A DNA stretch of 64,000 nt from Janibacter limosus (lineage in GTDB: Bacteria; Actinomycetota; Actinomycetes; Actinomycetales; Dermatophilaceae), in contig NZ_CP036164.1 in the NCBI RefSeq assembly GCF_004295485.1, positions 2,666,001 through 2,730,000 of the forward strand, written 5' to 3'. Below, in pieces: positions 17,314-25,060 of this stretch; position 1 is the stretch's first letter, and every line of letters begins with the position of its first letter. The notes beneath the pieces are model-generated. The model made no database searches. It was not told the origin of the DNA and saw only the letters and a program-made list of their open reading frames with translations. A program made the position numbers and the translations under genes.

Positions 17314-18336
17314 ATGGACTCGCACGACCCGCGCCCGGCCCCGTGGCGCGTCGACCTCGAGTGGCTCTGGGGCACCGATCTGGAGGGTCCCGTCGCGTCC
17401 CTCCGGCTGCGCGTGGACCACGACGACGCGGCCGTCGCCTCCGCGGCCGTCGCCCGCTTCCTCGACGACCTGCCGGCGGACGACCAGGGCATGCGCGGAC
17501 GCGGTGGCTGGGCCGCGATCCCGCGGCCGGAGCTGGCCGGGGCGACGAGCCGGGTGCTGGATCTGGTCTCCGGAGGGGAGGACGTCGCGGACGGCCTCCA
17601 GGAGGCTGCCGAGGCGGCCTTCGAGTCGCTCTCGACGACCCCCGCCATCCGCCTGCAGTGGGAGCAGCTGCCCCTCGCCAGCACCGGGCAGCAGGGCGAG
17701 CTCACCGAGTCCGATGTTTCGCTGCCCGTCGCGGTCCCCGTCGTCGACAGCCTGTTCGACATGCCGCAACTCGAGCCACGGGTGCCGCGCCCAAGCCCTC
17801 ACCGCGGACGGAACCGTGAGACCTGGAGACGCAGGGTGACCGTCGAGGTCACCATCCTCGACGCGGCCGCCGTCGCTCGCGGGGCGAAGGAGGCGGAACG
17901 GAACACCGTCGACCTCGGCCCTGTCCCGGACGGGGAGGCTGTCGGTCCGGCTCCCGAGGAAGCGCCGGGCAGCCCGGTCGACACCATCGCCGGGCTGATC
18001 TGGGCCACCGACGGTCAGCACGACCTGATGGAGGCCGGCGCCTTCCGCATCATGGAGATCACGTCCGAGGTGGCGGACAAGTCCAGCAACCGGGGTGTGA
18101 TCACGTGGTCATCCACGGTCAAACTCACCCACGTCGAGCGGCTGCGTGAGCTGGCATCCAGGACGCACCCTGCCGACGGCGCCCTCATCGCGGACGACCT
18201 CGAGGTTGCCTGGAACCACGCGGCCGACCCGTACGCACCGATCCGGTGGGTACCCGGGATCGCGTGGCGGCCGCTCACGGTCGCCGTCGAGCACCTGCCC
18301 GCTCGGCCCCGGCGCTTCCGGTCCGACCGCGGGTGA
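17314..18336 (+). CDS. Hypothetical protein
   Basis: 340-residue protein I do not recognise. It is acidic, lacks membrane segments and signal peptide, and opens with WRVDLEWLWGTDLEGPVASLRLRV in which a helix and strands alternate. A middle Arg-rich patch (about residues 175-195) could be a linker between two domains. The codon bias (GC-rich third positions) supports real coding. It lies 37 nt after the DUF3152 gene and ahead of the pRiA4b-ORF3-like gene; no functional link is evident. The ATG is chosen as the first in-frame start; no strong ribosome site was seen. Confidence 0.6.
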   Translation: MDSHDPRPAPWRVDLEWLWGTDLEGPVASLRLRVDHDDAAVASAAVARFLDDLPADDQGMRGRGGWAAIPRPELAGATSRVLDLVSGGEDVADGLQEAAEAAFESLSTTPAIRLQWEQLPLASTGQQGELTESDVSLPVAVPVVDSLFDMPQLEPRVPRPSPHRGRNRETWRRRVTVEVTILDAAAVARGAKEAERNTVDLGPVPDGEAVGPAPEEAPGSPVDTIAGLIWATDGQHDLMEAGAFRIMEITSEVADKSSNRGVITWSSTVKLTHVERLRELASRTHPADGALIADDLEVAWNHAADPYAPIRWVPGIAWRPLTVAVEHLPARPRRFRSDRG

Positions 18337-18380
18337 CCACCGCGCTTTTGACGTCGTCCACCAAGTGATTGACTGGGCGG

Positions 18381-19853
18381 ATGACTGACGAGGACGACGC
18401 GAAGGCGCTGGTCGAGCAGTTGCTGGCGGGCGCATCACCCCCCGCCGAGCACCACGTCCTGCTCTCGGCGCTGCTCAAAACCGGCCCGCCCCCGATGGGG
18501 GACCTGTTGGAGGAGCCCCGACCGGAGATGCTCGCGGTTCCGGACATCACCCGGGGCTTCCGGGTCCGCCTCGATCTGCGCGGCACCAAACCCCCGGTGT
18601 GGCGGCGCCTCGAGCTGCCCGGCGATCTGACGCTGCCCGGTCTGCACGAAGTGATCCAGGCAGCCATGGGGTGGACCGACAGCCACCTGCACCGGTTCCG
18701 CACCGGTGTCGATCGCCGGTCGCCGTACTTCGTCACCGGCTTCGACCTCACCGAGGGCGAGGACGGCGTGCTGGAGGACGACGTGCGCCTGGACCAGCTT
18801 GTGGCCGCCAAGGGTGACCGGCTCGGGTACGAGTACGACTTCGGGGACGACTGGGACCACGTACTCACGGTCGAGGAGGTCCTGGACGCACCCCCTTCGC
18901 GCCCACGGTGCACGGGAGGTCGCTTGGCCTGTCCTCCCGAGGACTGCGGCGGCATCGGCGGTCACGACCAGCTGGCGCAGTGGGTCCGCAGTGGTCATGA
19001 CGACGCACTCCTGCCGCCCGTCTTCGAGGACTCCACGCAGGCCCACATGTGGCTGCCGCCGGACTGGCACCCCGACGCGTTCGATCTCAACGAGGCAGAT
19101 GACGCGCTGGCGATCGTCAGTGCCGGGCCCGCGGCGGTGACCGAGCGGCTCGGCGCCATGGTCGAGCGGCTCCACCAGCAGGGCGACCCGAGCCTGCGGC
19201 TTCTGCTCTCGCGTCCCGCGGCGCACGAGCCGGTAGGGATCAGCGACGAGGACGCCGCGCGTCTGACCGAGACCTATCGCATCTTCCTCGAGACCATCGG
19301 CGAAGGGGTGAAGCTCACCCAGGCGGGGTACCTTCCACCGGCAATGGTCGAGACACTCGCCGAACGCACTGGCGTGGCCGAGTGGTGGATCGGGAAGGCG
19401 AACCGGGAAGATCTCACGTGGCCGGTGCATCAGGTGCGCACCACGGCTCGCGCCATGGGTCTGGTCACCGTGCGCAAGGGCCGGCTGGCCCCGACCGTGG
19501 CCGGCGCGCGCGTGCGCGACAACGGCCGCGCGCTCTGGCAGCACATCGTCTCGCGGTTGCCGCTCGGCACCAAGGACATCGACCACGACGCCGGGTGGCT
19601 CGCCCTGGCAGTGGTCGGCAGTGGCGTGCCGGCCGCGGGCTGGGCGAGCGAGATCAGCGACGTGCTCGCCCGCCTCGGGTGGCGCACCCATCACCCCGTG
19701 TACTGGCTGCCTCCCGCCCACAGCCCGACACTCCTCGTCCTGGAGTTCCTCGCCGGGTCAGCGCGGACCAGTCACCGTCTGACAGGTGTCGATGCTGCCG
19801 TCGCAGCCACCGCTCGAGCCGTGACGTCGCCGCCCCGATCGCCGGCGCGGTGA
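18381..19853 (+). CDS. Plasmid pRiA4b ORF-3 family protein
   Basis: 490-residue protein with an N-terminal pRiA4b ORF-3 domain: FRVRLDLRGTKPPVWRRLELPG, LHEVIQAAMGWTDSHLHRF, then YEYDFGDDWDH and a cysteine-containing CTGGRLACPPEDCGG. Such domains occur in plasmid and chromosomal proteins of unknown biochemical role. The C-terminal 250 residues look like tandem winged-helix segments (for example VRTTARAMGLVTVRKGRLAPT), seen in longer actinobacterial members. ATG 18381 begins MTDEDDAKAL; an in-frame TTG lies 12 nt upstream. Confidence 0.8.
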   Translation: MTDEDDAKALVEQLLAGASPPAEHHVLLSALLKTGPPPMGDLLEEPRPEMLAVPDITRGFRVRLDLRGTKPPVWRRLELPGDLTLPGLHEVIQAAMGWTDSHLHRFRTGVDRRSPYFVTGFDLTEGEDGVLEDDVRLDQLVAAKGDRLGYEYDFGDDWDHVLTVEEVLDAPPSRPRCTGGRLACPPEDCGGIGGHDQLAQWVRSGHDDALLPPVFEDSTQAHMWLPPDWHPDAFDLNEADDALAIVSAGPAAVTERLGAMVERLHQQGDPSLRLLLSRPAAHEPVGISDEDAARLTETYRIFLETIGEGVKLTQAGYLPPAMVETLAERTGVAEWWIGKANREDLTWPVHQVRTTARAMGLVTVRKGRLAPTVAGARVRDNGRALWQHIVSRLPLGTKDIDHDAGWLALAVVGSGVPAAGWASEISDVLARLGWRTHHPVYWLPPAHSPTLLVLEFLAGSARTSHRLTGVDAAVAATARAVTSPPRSPAR

Positions 19854-20204
19854 CGCTCTAGGTCCGGCGGGCCACTCGGTACCCCCCATGCGCGGAGGCC
19901 GAGTCCAACAGGCTGGACCGACATCACCACCAAGCTGCCCACGCTGCACCGCGAGGACGCGATCTGGCGCATTGCCCAGCTGCTCTGGCCGAGGCTGCCC
20001 GCCGCTCCCGTTCTGCTCCTCGTGGTGGGTCAGGCGTTCGCCCCCTCCAGAGGGGGCGAACCGACCCGCACCGTCGTGGTCCTCGGTGGTGTCGGCCAAC
20101 GCGGCCCCTCGCTCGGCCACGCCCCCACGGCCGCCTGACCCACCCCCTTCGTCGGGGTGCGGCGGGAGGCCTCTCCAGCTCACCCACTCCTCTAAGGACG
20201 GGTC
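19854..20204 (+). other. Gene-poor stretch with degraded coding character
   Basis: No convincing gene was found in these 351 bases. One plus-strand frame reads WTDITTKLPTLHREDAIWRI followed by a hydrophobic stretch and a stop near 20137, but it has no proper start and no family I recognise; it may be a decayed fragment. A strong hairpin lies at 20037-20060. The last bases hold the ribosome site AAGGACGG for the shortened ycnI. Confidence 0.4.
20037..20060. terminator. Hairpin, probable bidirectional terminator
   Basis: Perfect 10-bp stem TTCGCCCCCT / AGGGGGCGAA around a 4-nt CCAG loop, inside the non-coding stretch after the pRiA4b ORF-3 gene. There is no U tract, as is common in high-GC actinobacteria. 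Confidence 0.5.
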
Positions 20205-20609
20205 ATGCCCGACGCCACCGCATCCGGCGGCTACGCGGCGCTGACCTTCCGCGTGCCCAACGAGTCGGACACGGAGTTCGCGATCAGCGCGGGACCGCTC
20301 CCGGCGCCCAGCACGCTCACCCTCGCCGCGAAGCAGACCTACTCCGACGGTGAGGTGTCCGACTGGTCCGATGTGGCCGAGGCCGGCGGCGAGGAGCCGG
20401 AGCACCCGGCGCCGAGCTTCGAGGTCACGGCAGCCGAAGAGGGTGGCCACCACGCCACCGCTGACGAAGGGAGCGAGACGGCCACTCCCACAACCCAGGC
20501 CGCCGCGGCTGACTCCTCCGACATGCTCACGCGGGTGCTCGGCGGGCTCGCGCTCGTCGTCGCCCTCGCCGGCGCCGCTCTGGCGCTGAGGGGCCGCCGC
20601 CGAGCCTGA
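20205..20609 (+). pseudogene. ycnI: Shortened YcnI/DUF1775 protein (internal deletion, no signal peptide)
   Basis: 134-codon frame whose pieces match YcnI (DUF1775), a secreted copper-associated protein, but with segments missing. It begins at PDATASGGYAALTFRVPNE, normally preceded by a signal peptide and the conserved His of AHVTV; here a stop codon lies just upstream. After NESDT it jumps directly to EFAISAGPLPAPSTL and QTYSDGEVSDW, skipping about 80 residues of the family's beta domain. The C-terminal Ala/Thr-rich tail and membrane anchor (VLGGLALVVALAGAALAL) are present. AAGGA precedes the ATG, so it may still be translated, but normal function is unlikely. Confidence 0.65.
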
Positions 20610-20628
20610 GGTCAGCCGGGGTCGGGGG

Positions 20629-21189
20629 TCAGCGCACCACGCGGTAGCGGGAGGCGACGACCCCCGACCCGAAGGCCCTGCTGGAGACCAGCTCGAGCGA
20701 CACCTGCCGCTCGAGCTCGGGGAAGAAGGTGCGGCCACCACCGACCAGCACGGGGTGGACGAAGAGTCGGTACTCGTCGATGAGGTCGAGCTCGGCGGCC
20801 TCGGCGGCGAGCTCGGCGCCGCCGACGGCGATCTCGCCCGTGTCGGACTCGGAGCGCAGTCGCTCGATCTCCTCGGCGAGGCCCCCCTCGGCCAGGCGGG
20901 TGTTGCTGCCGGTGACCTCGGTGAGGGTGGTGGAGAAGACGACCTTGGGCAGCGCGCGCCACCTCCGTCCCCACTCCAGCTCCGCGGGGTCGAGGTCCGG
21001 GCCGTCGCTCTCCCAGAAGAGCATCGTCTCGTGGAGCCGCCGGCCCAGCAGGTGCACGCTCGTCCCCCGCAGGTCGTGGAGGTGCTGGGCGAAGACCTCC
21101 TCGTCGGGGACGGACCAGTCGAAGCCGCCGTCCGGCCCGACGACGTAGCCGTCGAGCGTGGAGCCCATCGAGTAGGTCACCTGGCGCAT
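20629..21189 (-). CDS. Dihydrofolate reductase family protein (RibD C-terminal-like)
   Basis: 186-residue protein of the DHFR/RibD-C fold. It starts MRQVTYSMGSTLDGYVVGPD, the typical first strand and glycine loop, continues with LLGRRLHETML, and has the NADPH-binding EIAVGGAELAAEA and the C-terminal VHPVLVGGGRTFFP. These stand-alone proteins are annotated as dihydrofolate reductase-like, but most are not true folate enzymes. AGGAGAC precedes the ATG by 4 nt, with TAGCGT further upstream as a possible -10. It appears to be a single-gene unit. Confidence 0.88.
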   Translation of the reverse strand: MRQVTYSMGSTLDGYVVGPDGGFDWSVPDEEVFAQHLHDLRGTSVHLLGRRLHETMLFWESDGPDLDPAELEWGRRWRALPKVVFSTTLTEVTGSNTRLAEGGLAEEIERLRSESDTGEIAVGGAELAAEAAELDLIDEYRLFVHPVLVGGGRTFFPELERQVSLELVSSRAFGSGVVASRYRVVR

Positions 21190-21228
21190 GGTCGTCTCCT
21201 GGGTCTGGGTGGAGATCGACGCTACTGC

Positions 21229-21255
21229 CGAAGGGGGCGCCCGTCACCCCCTTCG
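21229..21255. terminator. Hairpin terminator between DUF1990 and DHFR-family genes
   Basis: Nine-bp perfect stem CGAAGGGGG / CCCCCTTCG with a 9-nt loop, just downstream of the DUF1990 stop (minus strand). The arms consist of the over-represented CGAAGGG heptamer. Confidence 0.5.
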
Positions 21256-21260
21256 TCCGA

Positions 21261-21791
21261 TCAGACCGACCGCAGGTACCGGTCGGTGATCGACGACTGG
21301 ACGCGGCGCCCCACCGGGCCTGCGGCACGGGCCAACCACGTCGCCGGACGTGAGAAGGCGGTGATGGTGAAGTCCACCGAGCCGCCCGGCTGCAGCTCGA
21401 GCACGAAGGACTCCTCGCCGCTCTCGGGGTGGCCCGGGAGGGTGCCGTAGGCGAACCCCTGGCGTCGCGGCTCGTCCACGACGTGCACGACGCGAACCGG
21501 TGCAGCAAGAGCCACTCTGCCGACTCCCAAGCGCAAGACGGCCACCGCGCCTGCCGTCACGTGCCCGTGGGAAGCCTGCACTCTCAGGCCCGCCCGACGG
21601 TGCATCTCCCAGCGCAGGAGACCACGAGCTGCCACCTCGAAGCGCTCCTGCCCCTCGCCCACGGTGCGGGTGCGGCTGAAGGTGGCGAACCCGCTCGGGA
21701 CCTCACCGGTCCGCGTGCCACCCACAGGCGCGTAGGTCAGTGCGGCGTCGCGCAGGCGCTGGGCAGCGCTGCTCGAGAGGGTCTCGTCCAC
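21261..21791 (-). CDS. DUF1990 family protein
   Basis: About 176 residues of the DUF1990 family. Diagnostic parts are LRDAALTYAPVGGTR near the N-terminus, GRVALAAPVRVVHVVDEPRRQGFAYGTLPGHPESGEESF in pieces through the middle, and ITAFSRPATWLARAAGPVGR at the end. Family function is unknown; the fold resembles lipid- or ligand-binding START-like proteins. I chose GTG 21791 (VDETLSSSAAQ) because it gives the family's usual length; the frame stays open to an ATG at 21869. Confidence 0.82.
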   Translation of the reverse strand: MDETLSSSAAQRLRDAALTYAPVGGTRTGEVPSGFATFSRTRTVGEGQERFEVAARGLLRWEMHRRAGLRVQASHGHVTAGAVAVLRLGVGRVALAAPVRVVHVVDEPRRQGFAYGTLPGHPESGEESFVLELQPGGSVDFTITAFSRPATWLARAAGPVGRRVQSSITDRYLRSV

Positions 21792-21899
21792 CAGGTCACT
21801 GTGGCACGGTCGGGTGCTTGCGCTCACCCACTCGTCGGAGCAAGGTGGAAGGGAGCCTGCCCGCGCCATCGCGACGCCCGACCGGTCGAGGAGACCACC

Positions 21900-22466
21900 A
21901 TGGAAGCCACCTCAGCACCCGCGCTCGTGCACGTGACCCGACGCCTCGAGGATGCCGCCGCGCTCGACCCGGCCGTCGAGGCGCTGGAGCCGCACATCCG
22001 CACCCTCTTCGGATCCGGGACGAGAGGAGCGGTACTGCGCGGTGACTGGCTCGGTCACGCGCTCCACCCGGCCCTGACCGACGTCGTCCTCGGGACGTGG
22101 CTGTCGGCGAGCATCCTCGACGTGACCGGTCGCGGCCAGTGGGCGGCACCGGCGCGGACCTTGGTCGCCACCGGGCTCCTGGCCTTCGGGCCGACCGCCT
22201 GGACCGGGTGGGCGCAGTGGTCGGAGGCGGGGCCGCGGGACAAGCGGGTGGGTCTCGTCCACGCCGTGACCAATGCCGTCACCGTCGGCGCCTACGCCTC
22301 GTCGTGGTTCGCCCGACGTGCGGGCCACGACGAGCGCGGGGCGCGACTGGCGCTCATGGGAGCCGGCATCTCCGGCGTCGGCGCCTACCTCGGCGGGCAC
22401 TTGACGACGGCTCGACGGGTCGGGACACGGGACGACGCGTACTTCGGCGCACCGGGCGTCGGCTGA
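21900..22466 (+). CDS. DUF2231-like membrane protein
   Basis: 188-residue protein with a cytoplasmic lead (residues 1-45) and about four membrane helices. The motif LRGDWLGHALHPALTDVVLGTW resembles the histidine-rich first helix of DUF2231 proteins, which often accompany Rieske or haem proteins; LGGHLTTARRVGTRDDAYFG ends the protein and is also typical. GAGGAG precedes the ATG by 5 nt. It is the last chromosomal gene before the integrative element, and its 3' terminator is shared with the former tRNA-Ala transcription unit. Function unknown; electron-transfer association is inferred from homologues. Confidence 0.75.
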   Translation: MEATSAPALVHVTRRLEDAAALDPAVEALEPHIRTLFGSGTRGAVLRGDWLGHALHPALTDVVLGTWLSASILDVTGRGQWAAPARTLVATGLLAFGPTAWTGWAQWSEAGPRDKRVGLVHAVTNAVTVGAYASSWFARRAGHDERGARLALMGAGISGVGAYLGGHLTTARRVGTRDDAYFGAPGVG

Positions 22467-22518
22467 GCCGCTTTCGGGCACCGGCCGGGGATGTACCCGC
22501 GGTCGCCCAAGCAACGAT

Positions 22519-22546
22519 GAAGGCCCCCGCCGTAGCGGGGGCCTTC
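22519..22546. terminator. Bidirectional hairpin terminator, formerly that of tRNA-Ala
   Basis: Perfect 12-bp stem GAAGGCCCCCGC / GCGGGGGCCTTC with a 4-nt CGTA loop. It touches the left attachment repeat, so before integration it would have lain directly 3' of the tRNA-Ala gene on the minus strand. It also follows the DUF2231-like gene on the plus strand. Confidence 0.7.
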
Positions 22547-22593
22547 GGTGGTGGAGCTGAGGGGAATCGAACCCCTGACCTTCTCATTGCGAA
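22546..22593. repeat. attL, 48-bp direct repeat of tRNA-Ala 3' half
   Basis: The 48 bases are identical to 27946-27993 and cover the tRNA sequence from the anticodon loop through the CCA end. Only this 3' half is present here, so it is not a tRNA gene. Identity stops at 22594, where element sequence begins. Confidence 0.92.
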
Positions 22594-23227
22594 GGCGCGC
22601 TGCGGTCTCGTCGCCCCGGGAATCCGCCACTCGCAGAAGTGCATACGTGCCATCGACGCCTCGGTTCGCAGCGTCGGGGGGCACCAGGGGGGCACGGAGA
22701 ACCGCCGTCCCGATAGCGGAGCAGAGCCGACCGGAGCGGGTGCGGGGCAAGCGGCCAGGAGGCTCGGTCACGTGTGGTGCGCAGGCGCGGAGCGCGTCCC
22801 TGTTGCGGTGAGCGCGGGCCGCTTGAGCCGTGGCCGTGGAGGTCGGAGGGTGTAGCGGCGGGTCGGCGGTTCATAGATGAGGGCACTCGGTGTGGGGAGC
22901 ACCGGGTGCCCTTGCTTGTGTTCGGCCGGCGGCGAAGGGCGCGCAGGTGGGGTGCGCGCAGGGCGAGGCACGAGCCCGGAGCGCGGGGGTCCCCACCGGA
23001 GCGGCCGAAGTCGGCCGGCCGGGCGCGGGCCGAAGGCCCGCCTTGAGTCAGTAAAGAAAGTCCTCACGATCAATGAGTCCACCTGCTCGTTGCCCACAGC
23101 CTGTCGGAAGTGAGCGGCGCTGCCGGGCATGACGGCCGTCACCTGGTGAACGGATCCGGTGAAGCCTTCAGGGTGTAGAAGCGAGGATCGGGCGCGGTCG
23201 GCGTTCAGTGCGTCCGGGTTCCCGAGT
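22594..23227 (+). other. Non-coding left arm of the integrative element
   Basis: No gene could be supported in these 634 bases; open frames here have no starts with ribosome sites and no family resemblance. Features seen are a G-rich site GGGGGGCACCAGGGGGGCAC (22676-22694 region) similar to one near the right end, a terminator-like hairpin at 22881-22911, and a second GC hairpin GCGGGCC-GAA-GGCCCGC (23025-23041). It may hold integrase arm sites or a replication origin. Confidence 0.45.
22881..22911 (+). terminator. Terminator-like hairpin in the element's left arm
   Basis: Twelve-bp stem GGGCACTCGGTG / CACCGGGTGCCC (one wobble pair), 7-nt loop, followed by a T-rich TTGCTTGTGTT. It has the form of a Rho-independent terminator for plus-strand transcription, although no gene upstream of it was recognised. 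Confidence 0.5.
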
Positions 23228-24127
23228 TCATTGCACCCGACGTGCGGGATACCGGCTGCCGTCGAGCAGCTCGCGATCGCCCAGAGGCCGGGCGAGGGTG
23301 ACCGTTCGCTTCACGGTCGGGTGGCCCATGCACAAGGCACCGCCTGACACGGCCTGCGCGGGCCAGTAGACGGTCACCGCCTCCTCCGTCTCCACGAGGT
23401 ACGGCTCGCCCAGCCGCTTGTCGAGATCCCCGGAGGAGCACTCCGTCTCGGAGAGCTCCACACGGATCGTGTCGGCTGACGGGTCGGGCACGGCCGCGGC
23501 GACGACGTTGGCCCACACTCCTGCGCCATTAGGTGCGGGCTCGGCGCCACATCCGCCGCCCCAGCTCCCCGTCCGAAGGGAGCCGAGCGAGTCGTCGAGC
23601 TCGACCAGCTGAGCGGTCGCCAGCCGCACGGAGCCGCCCTTCGTCTCCGGGAGCAGGACCGTGAGCACGCGGTCCGGGGAGGTCCCCCGGGCGACGGCTA
23701 CCCAACCGACCTTCCCCTCGGTCTCCTGCAGAGCCTTCGGAGCGTCGATCCCGGCGCTGTCACGCAGCCGGTCGAGGGCGGAGTCCACCCCGCTACGCTC
23801 GCCCGCGGTAAGGTCCAGCCCCCCTTCGTCGACGATGGAGGGCGCGAACGGAGTCCCACTCGACCCGCAGCGCACGAGCATCTCACCGTCGCGGGTCTGC
23901 CACGGCAGGCCACCGTTCGGTGCTGCCGCGTCCTGCGTGCTGCCCGGCCAGAGGGTGACTCCGACGAGGACCGCGGCCACGGAGGCCGCTAGTGACGCCA
24001 CGGCCGCCACCCACACCCCCCGGCGCGGAGAGACTTTCCGGCGCGGTGGCGTCGTGACCGACCTCGGGACAGGGACAGCGGCGAGCTCGTCCCGGAGGCG
24101 CTGGGCCAGTCGCTCCTCATCGATCAT
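23228..24127 (-). CDS. Membrane-anchored probable anti-sigma or sigma-partner protein
   Basis: 299-residue protein with a basic N-terminal cytoplasmic part (about 40 residues), one membrane helix (VWVAAVASLAASVAAVLVGVTLW) and a long extracytoplasmic domain with four or more cysteines (MLVRCGSSGTPFAPS, GGGCGAEP, ETECSSGD, GALCMGHP). The layout, and an 11-nt overlap with the upstream sigma gene, suggest a membrane partner that controls the sigma factor. No standard anti-sigma motif (such as HxxxCxxC) is visible, so the role is inferred from context. The second ATG (24127) is preferred because GGGAG lies 6 nt before it. Confidence 0.6.
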   Translation of the reverse strand: MIDEERLAQRLRDELAAVPVPRSVTTPPRRKVSPRRGVWVAAVASLAASVAAVLVGVTLWPGSTQDAAAPNGGLPWQTRDGEMLVRCGSSGTPFAPSIVDEGGLDLTAGERSGVDSALDRLRDSAGIDAPKALQETEGKVGWVAVARGTSPDRVLTVLLPETKGGSVRLATAQLVELDDSLGSLRTGSWGGGCGAEPAPNGAGVWANVVAAAVPDPSADTIRVELSETECSSGDLDKRLGEPYLVETEEAVTVYWPAQAVSGGALCMGHPTVKRTVTLARPLGDRELLDGSRYPARRVQ

Positions 24128-24629
24128 CATGGGCTCCCTTCAACTCGGGCATCTCCTGGGCGAGGCGACGCAGGGCCCGACTGGCCGTGGCCGCCACCGT
24201 GGCGCGCTTGATCTCCAGCAGCTCGGCGATGGCCGCGTCGGTCATGTCGTCGAGGTAGCGCAGCGCGAGAATCGCCCGTGCTCTCGGAGGCAGGTGCTGG
24301 ATCAGGTCGAGCACGGACAGGGCGGCGTCGACCTGGGGCAGCCCGCCGTCCGTGGACTCCGCACGGTCCTCGTGCAGCCCCACGACCTCGGTCGAGGCCC
24401 TCCGGCGGTTCAGCGCGAGGAAGCGGTTGACGACCGATCGCCGCACGTAGGCGTAAGGCTGCTCCAGCGCCGCGATCCGCTCCCACCGGGGATAGACCAC
24501 GGCGTACACGTCCTGCACGATGTCTTCGGCCCGTCCGGGGTCCCCGCACATCGCCAGAGCCACCCGGAACAGCTCCGGCCCACGCACGGCGATGAAGTCC
24601 TCGAAGCTCTCGTCGAACACGGATCTCAC
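24117..24629 (-). CDS. SigE-family ECF-like RNA polymerase sigma factor
   Basis: 170-residue sigma-70-like protein with region 2 (FEDFIAVRGPELFRVALAM, then EDIVQDVYAVVYPRW, the core-binding and -10 recognition helices) and region 4 (IQHLPPRARAILALRYLDDM, then IAELLEIKRATVAATASRAL, the -35 helix-turn-helix). It belongs to the short SigE/ECF-like family common in Streptomyces relatives. The GTG at 24629 has GGAG 5 nt upstream. It is transcribed away from rep, toward the left end of the element, with its probable partner overlapping its 3' end. As cargo of an integrative element it is unusual; targets are unknown. Confidence 0.85.
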   Translation of the reverse strand: MRSVFDESFEDFIAVRGPELFRVALAMCGDPGRAEDIVQDVYAVVYPRWERIAALEQPYAYVRRSVVNRFLALNRRRASTEVVGLHEDRAESTDGGLPQVDAALSVLDLIQHLPPRARAILALRYLDDMTDAAIAELLEIKRATVAATASRALRRLAQEMPELKGAHDDR

Positions 24630-25060
24630 CCCCTCTCCTCCCTCGAACGCCGCACGGGCCCCCAAGTGTTGCGTCCGACAAGACCTTCTTGGACGCTTCC
24701 GCCCGGCCGAGGAACAATTCGGTTAACAGAAATTTGCTCTGAAAGATGCGGGAGCCATTTCGGGGCGGCAGAGTTGTTGGTGCGGATCAACACACACACG
24801 AACGGGATATTTCCCTTGGGGGTCGGCTCCCCAGCCTCGGGCCCAGTGCGCTCGCATGACAGATGGCCGTTACACACACTCGACTGATCCGCTCCTGCAC
24901 CCACCCCATCGTGGTGGTTGCGTCCGGCGTTGAGCGGCCTTGCGGCGCCGGAAGATTCCGCATCTCGTCATTGCCGCACTTCCCACAGTCCGGGTGTGCC
25001 GCGTGAACCCAAGGCCAGCATCACCGTTCACGCGGCACACCCTTCTGGTTGGGAGGGATC
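24630..25060 (+). promoter_or_regulatory. Divergent control region between sigma factor and rep
   Basis: 431 bases without a gene, between divergently transcribed units. A relatively AT-rich stretch (about 24710-24800, containing GGTTAACAGAAATTTG) contrasts with the GC-rich surroundings and is a candidate promoter or origin. GCGTCC/GGACGC arms lie at 24671-24696, and a 17-bp perfect inverted repeat lies next to rep. No ORF with a start was found. Confidence 0.5.
24992..25042. repeat. 17-bp perfect inverted repeat upstream of rep
   Basis: GGGTGTGCCGCGTGAAC (24992-25008) and its exact complement GTTCACGCGGCACACCC (25026-25042) flank a 17-nt spacer, ending 18 nt before the rep GTG. It could be a regulator-binding site, a replication origin element, or an attenuator hairpin in the rep leader. 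Confidence 0.75.

Noticed and set aside
22550..22622. Possible tRNA gene at the left end of the element
   Set aside because: Only the 3' half of tRNA-Ala is present; the 5' half cannot be formed from the adjoining bases, so it is an att repeat.
22768..23142. 124-codon minus-strand frame in the element's left arm
   Set aside because: Pro/Arg-rich with no ribosome site or recognisable motif, and it runs through two GC hairpins; treated as non-coding.
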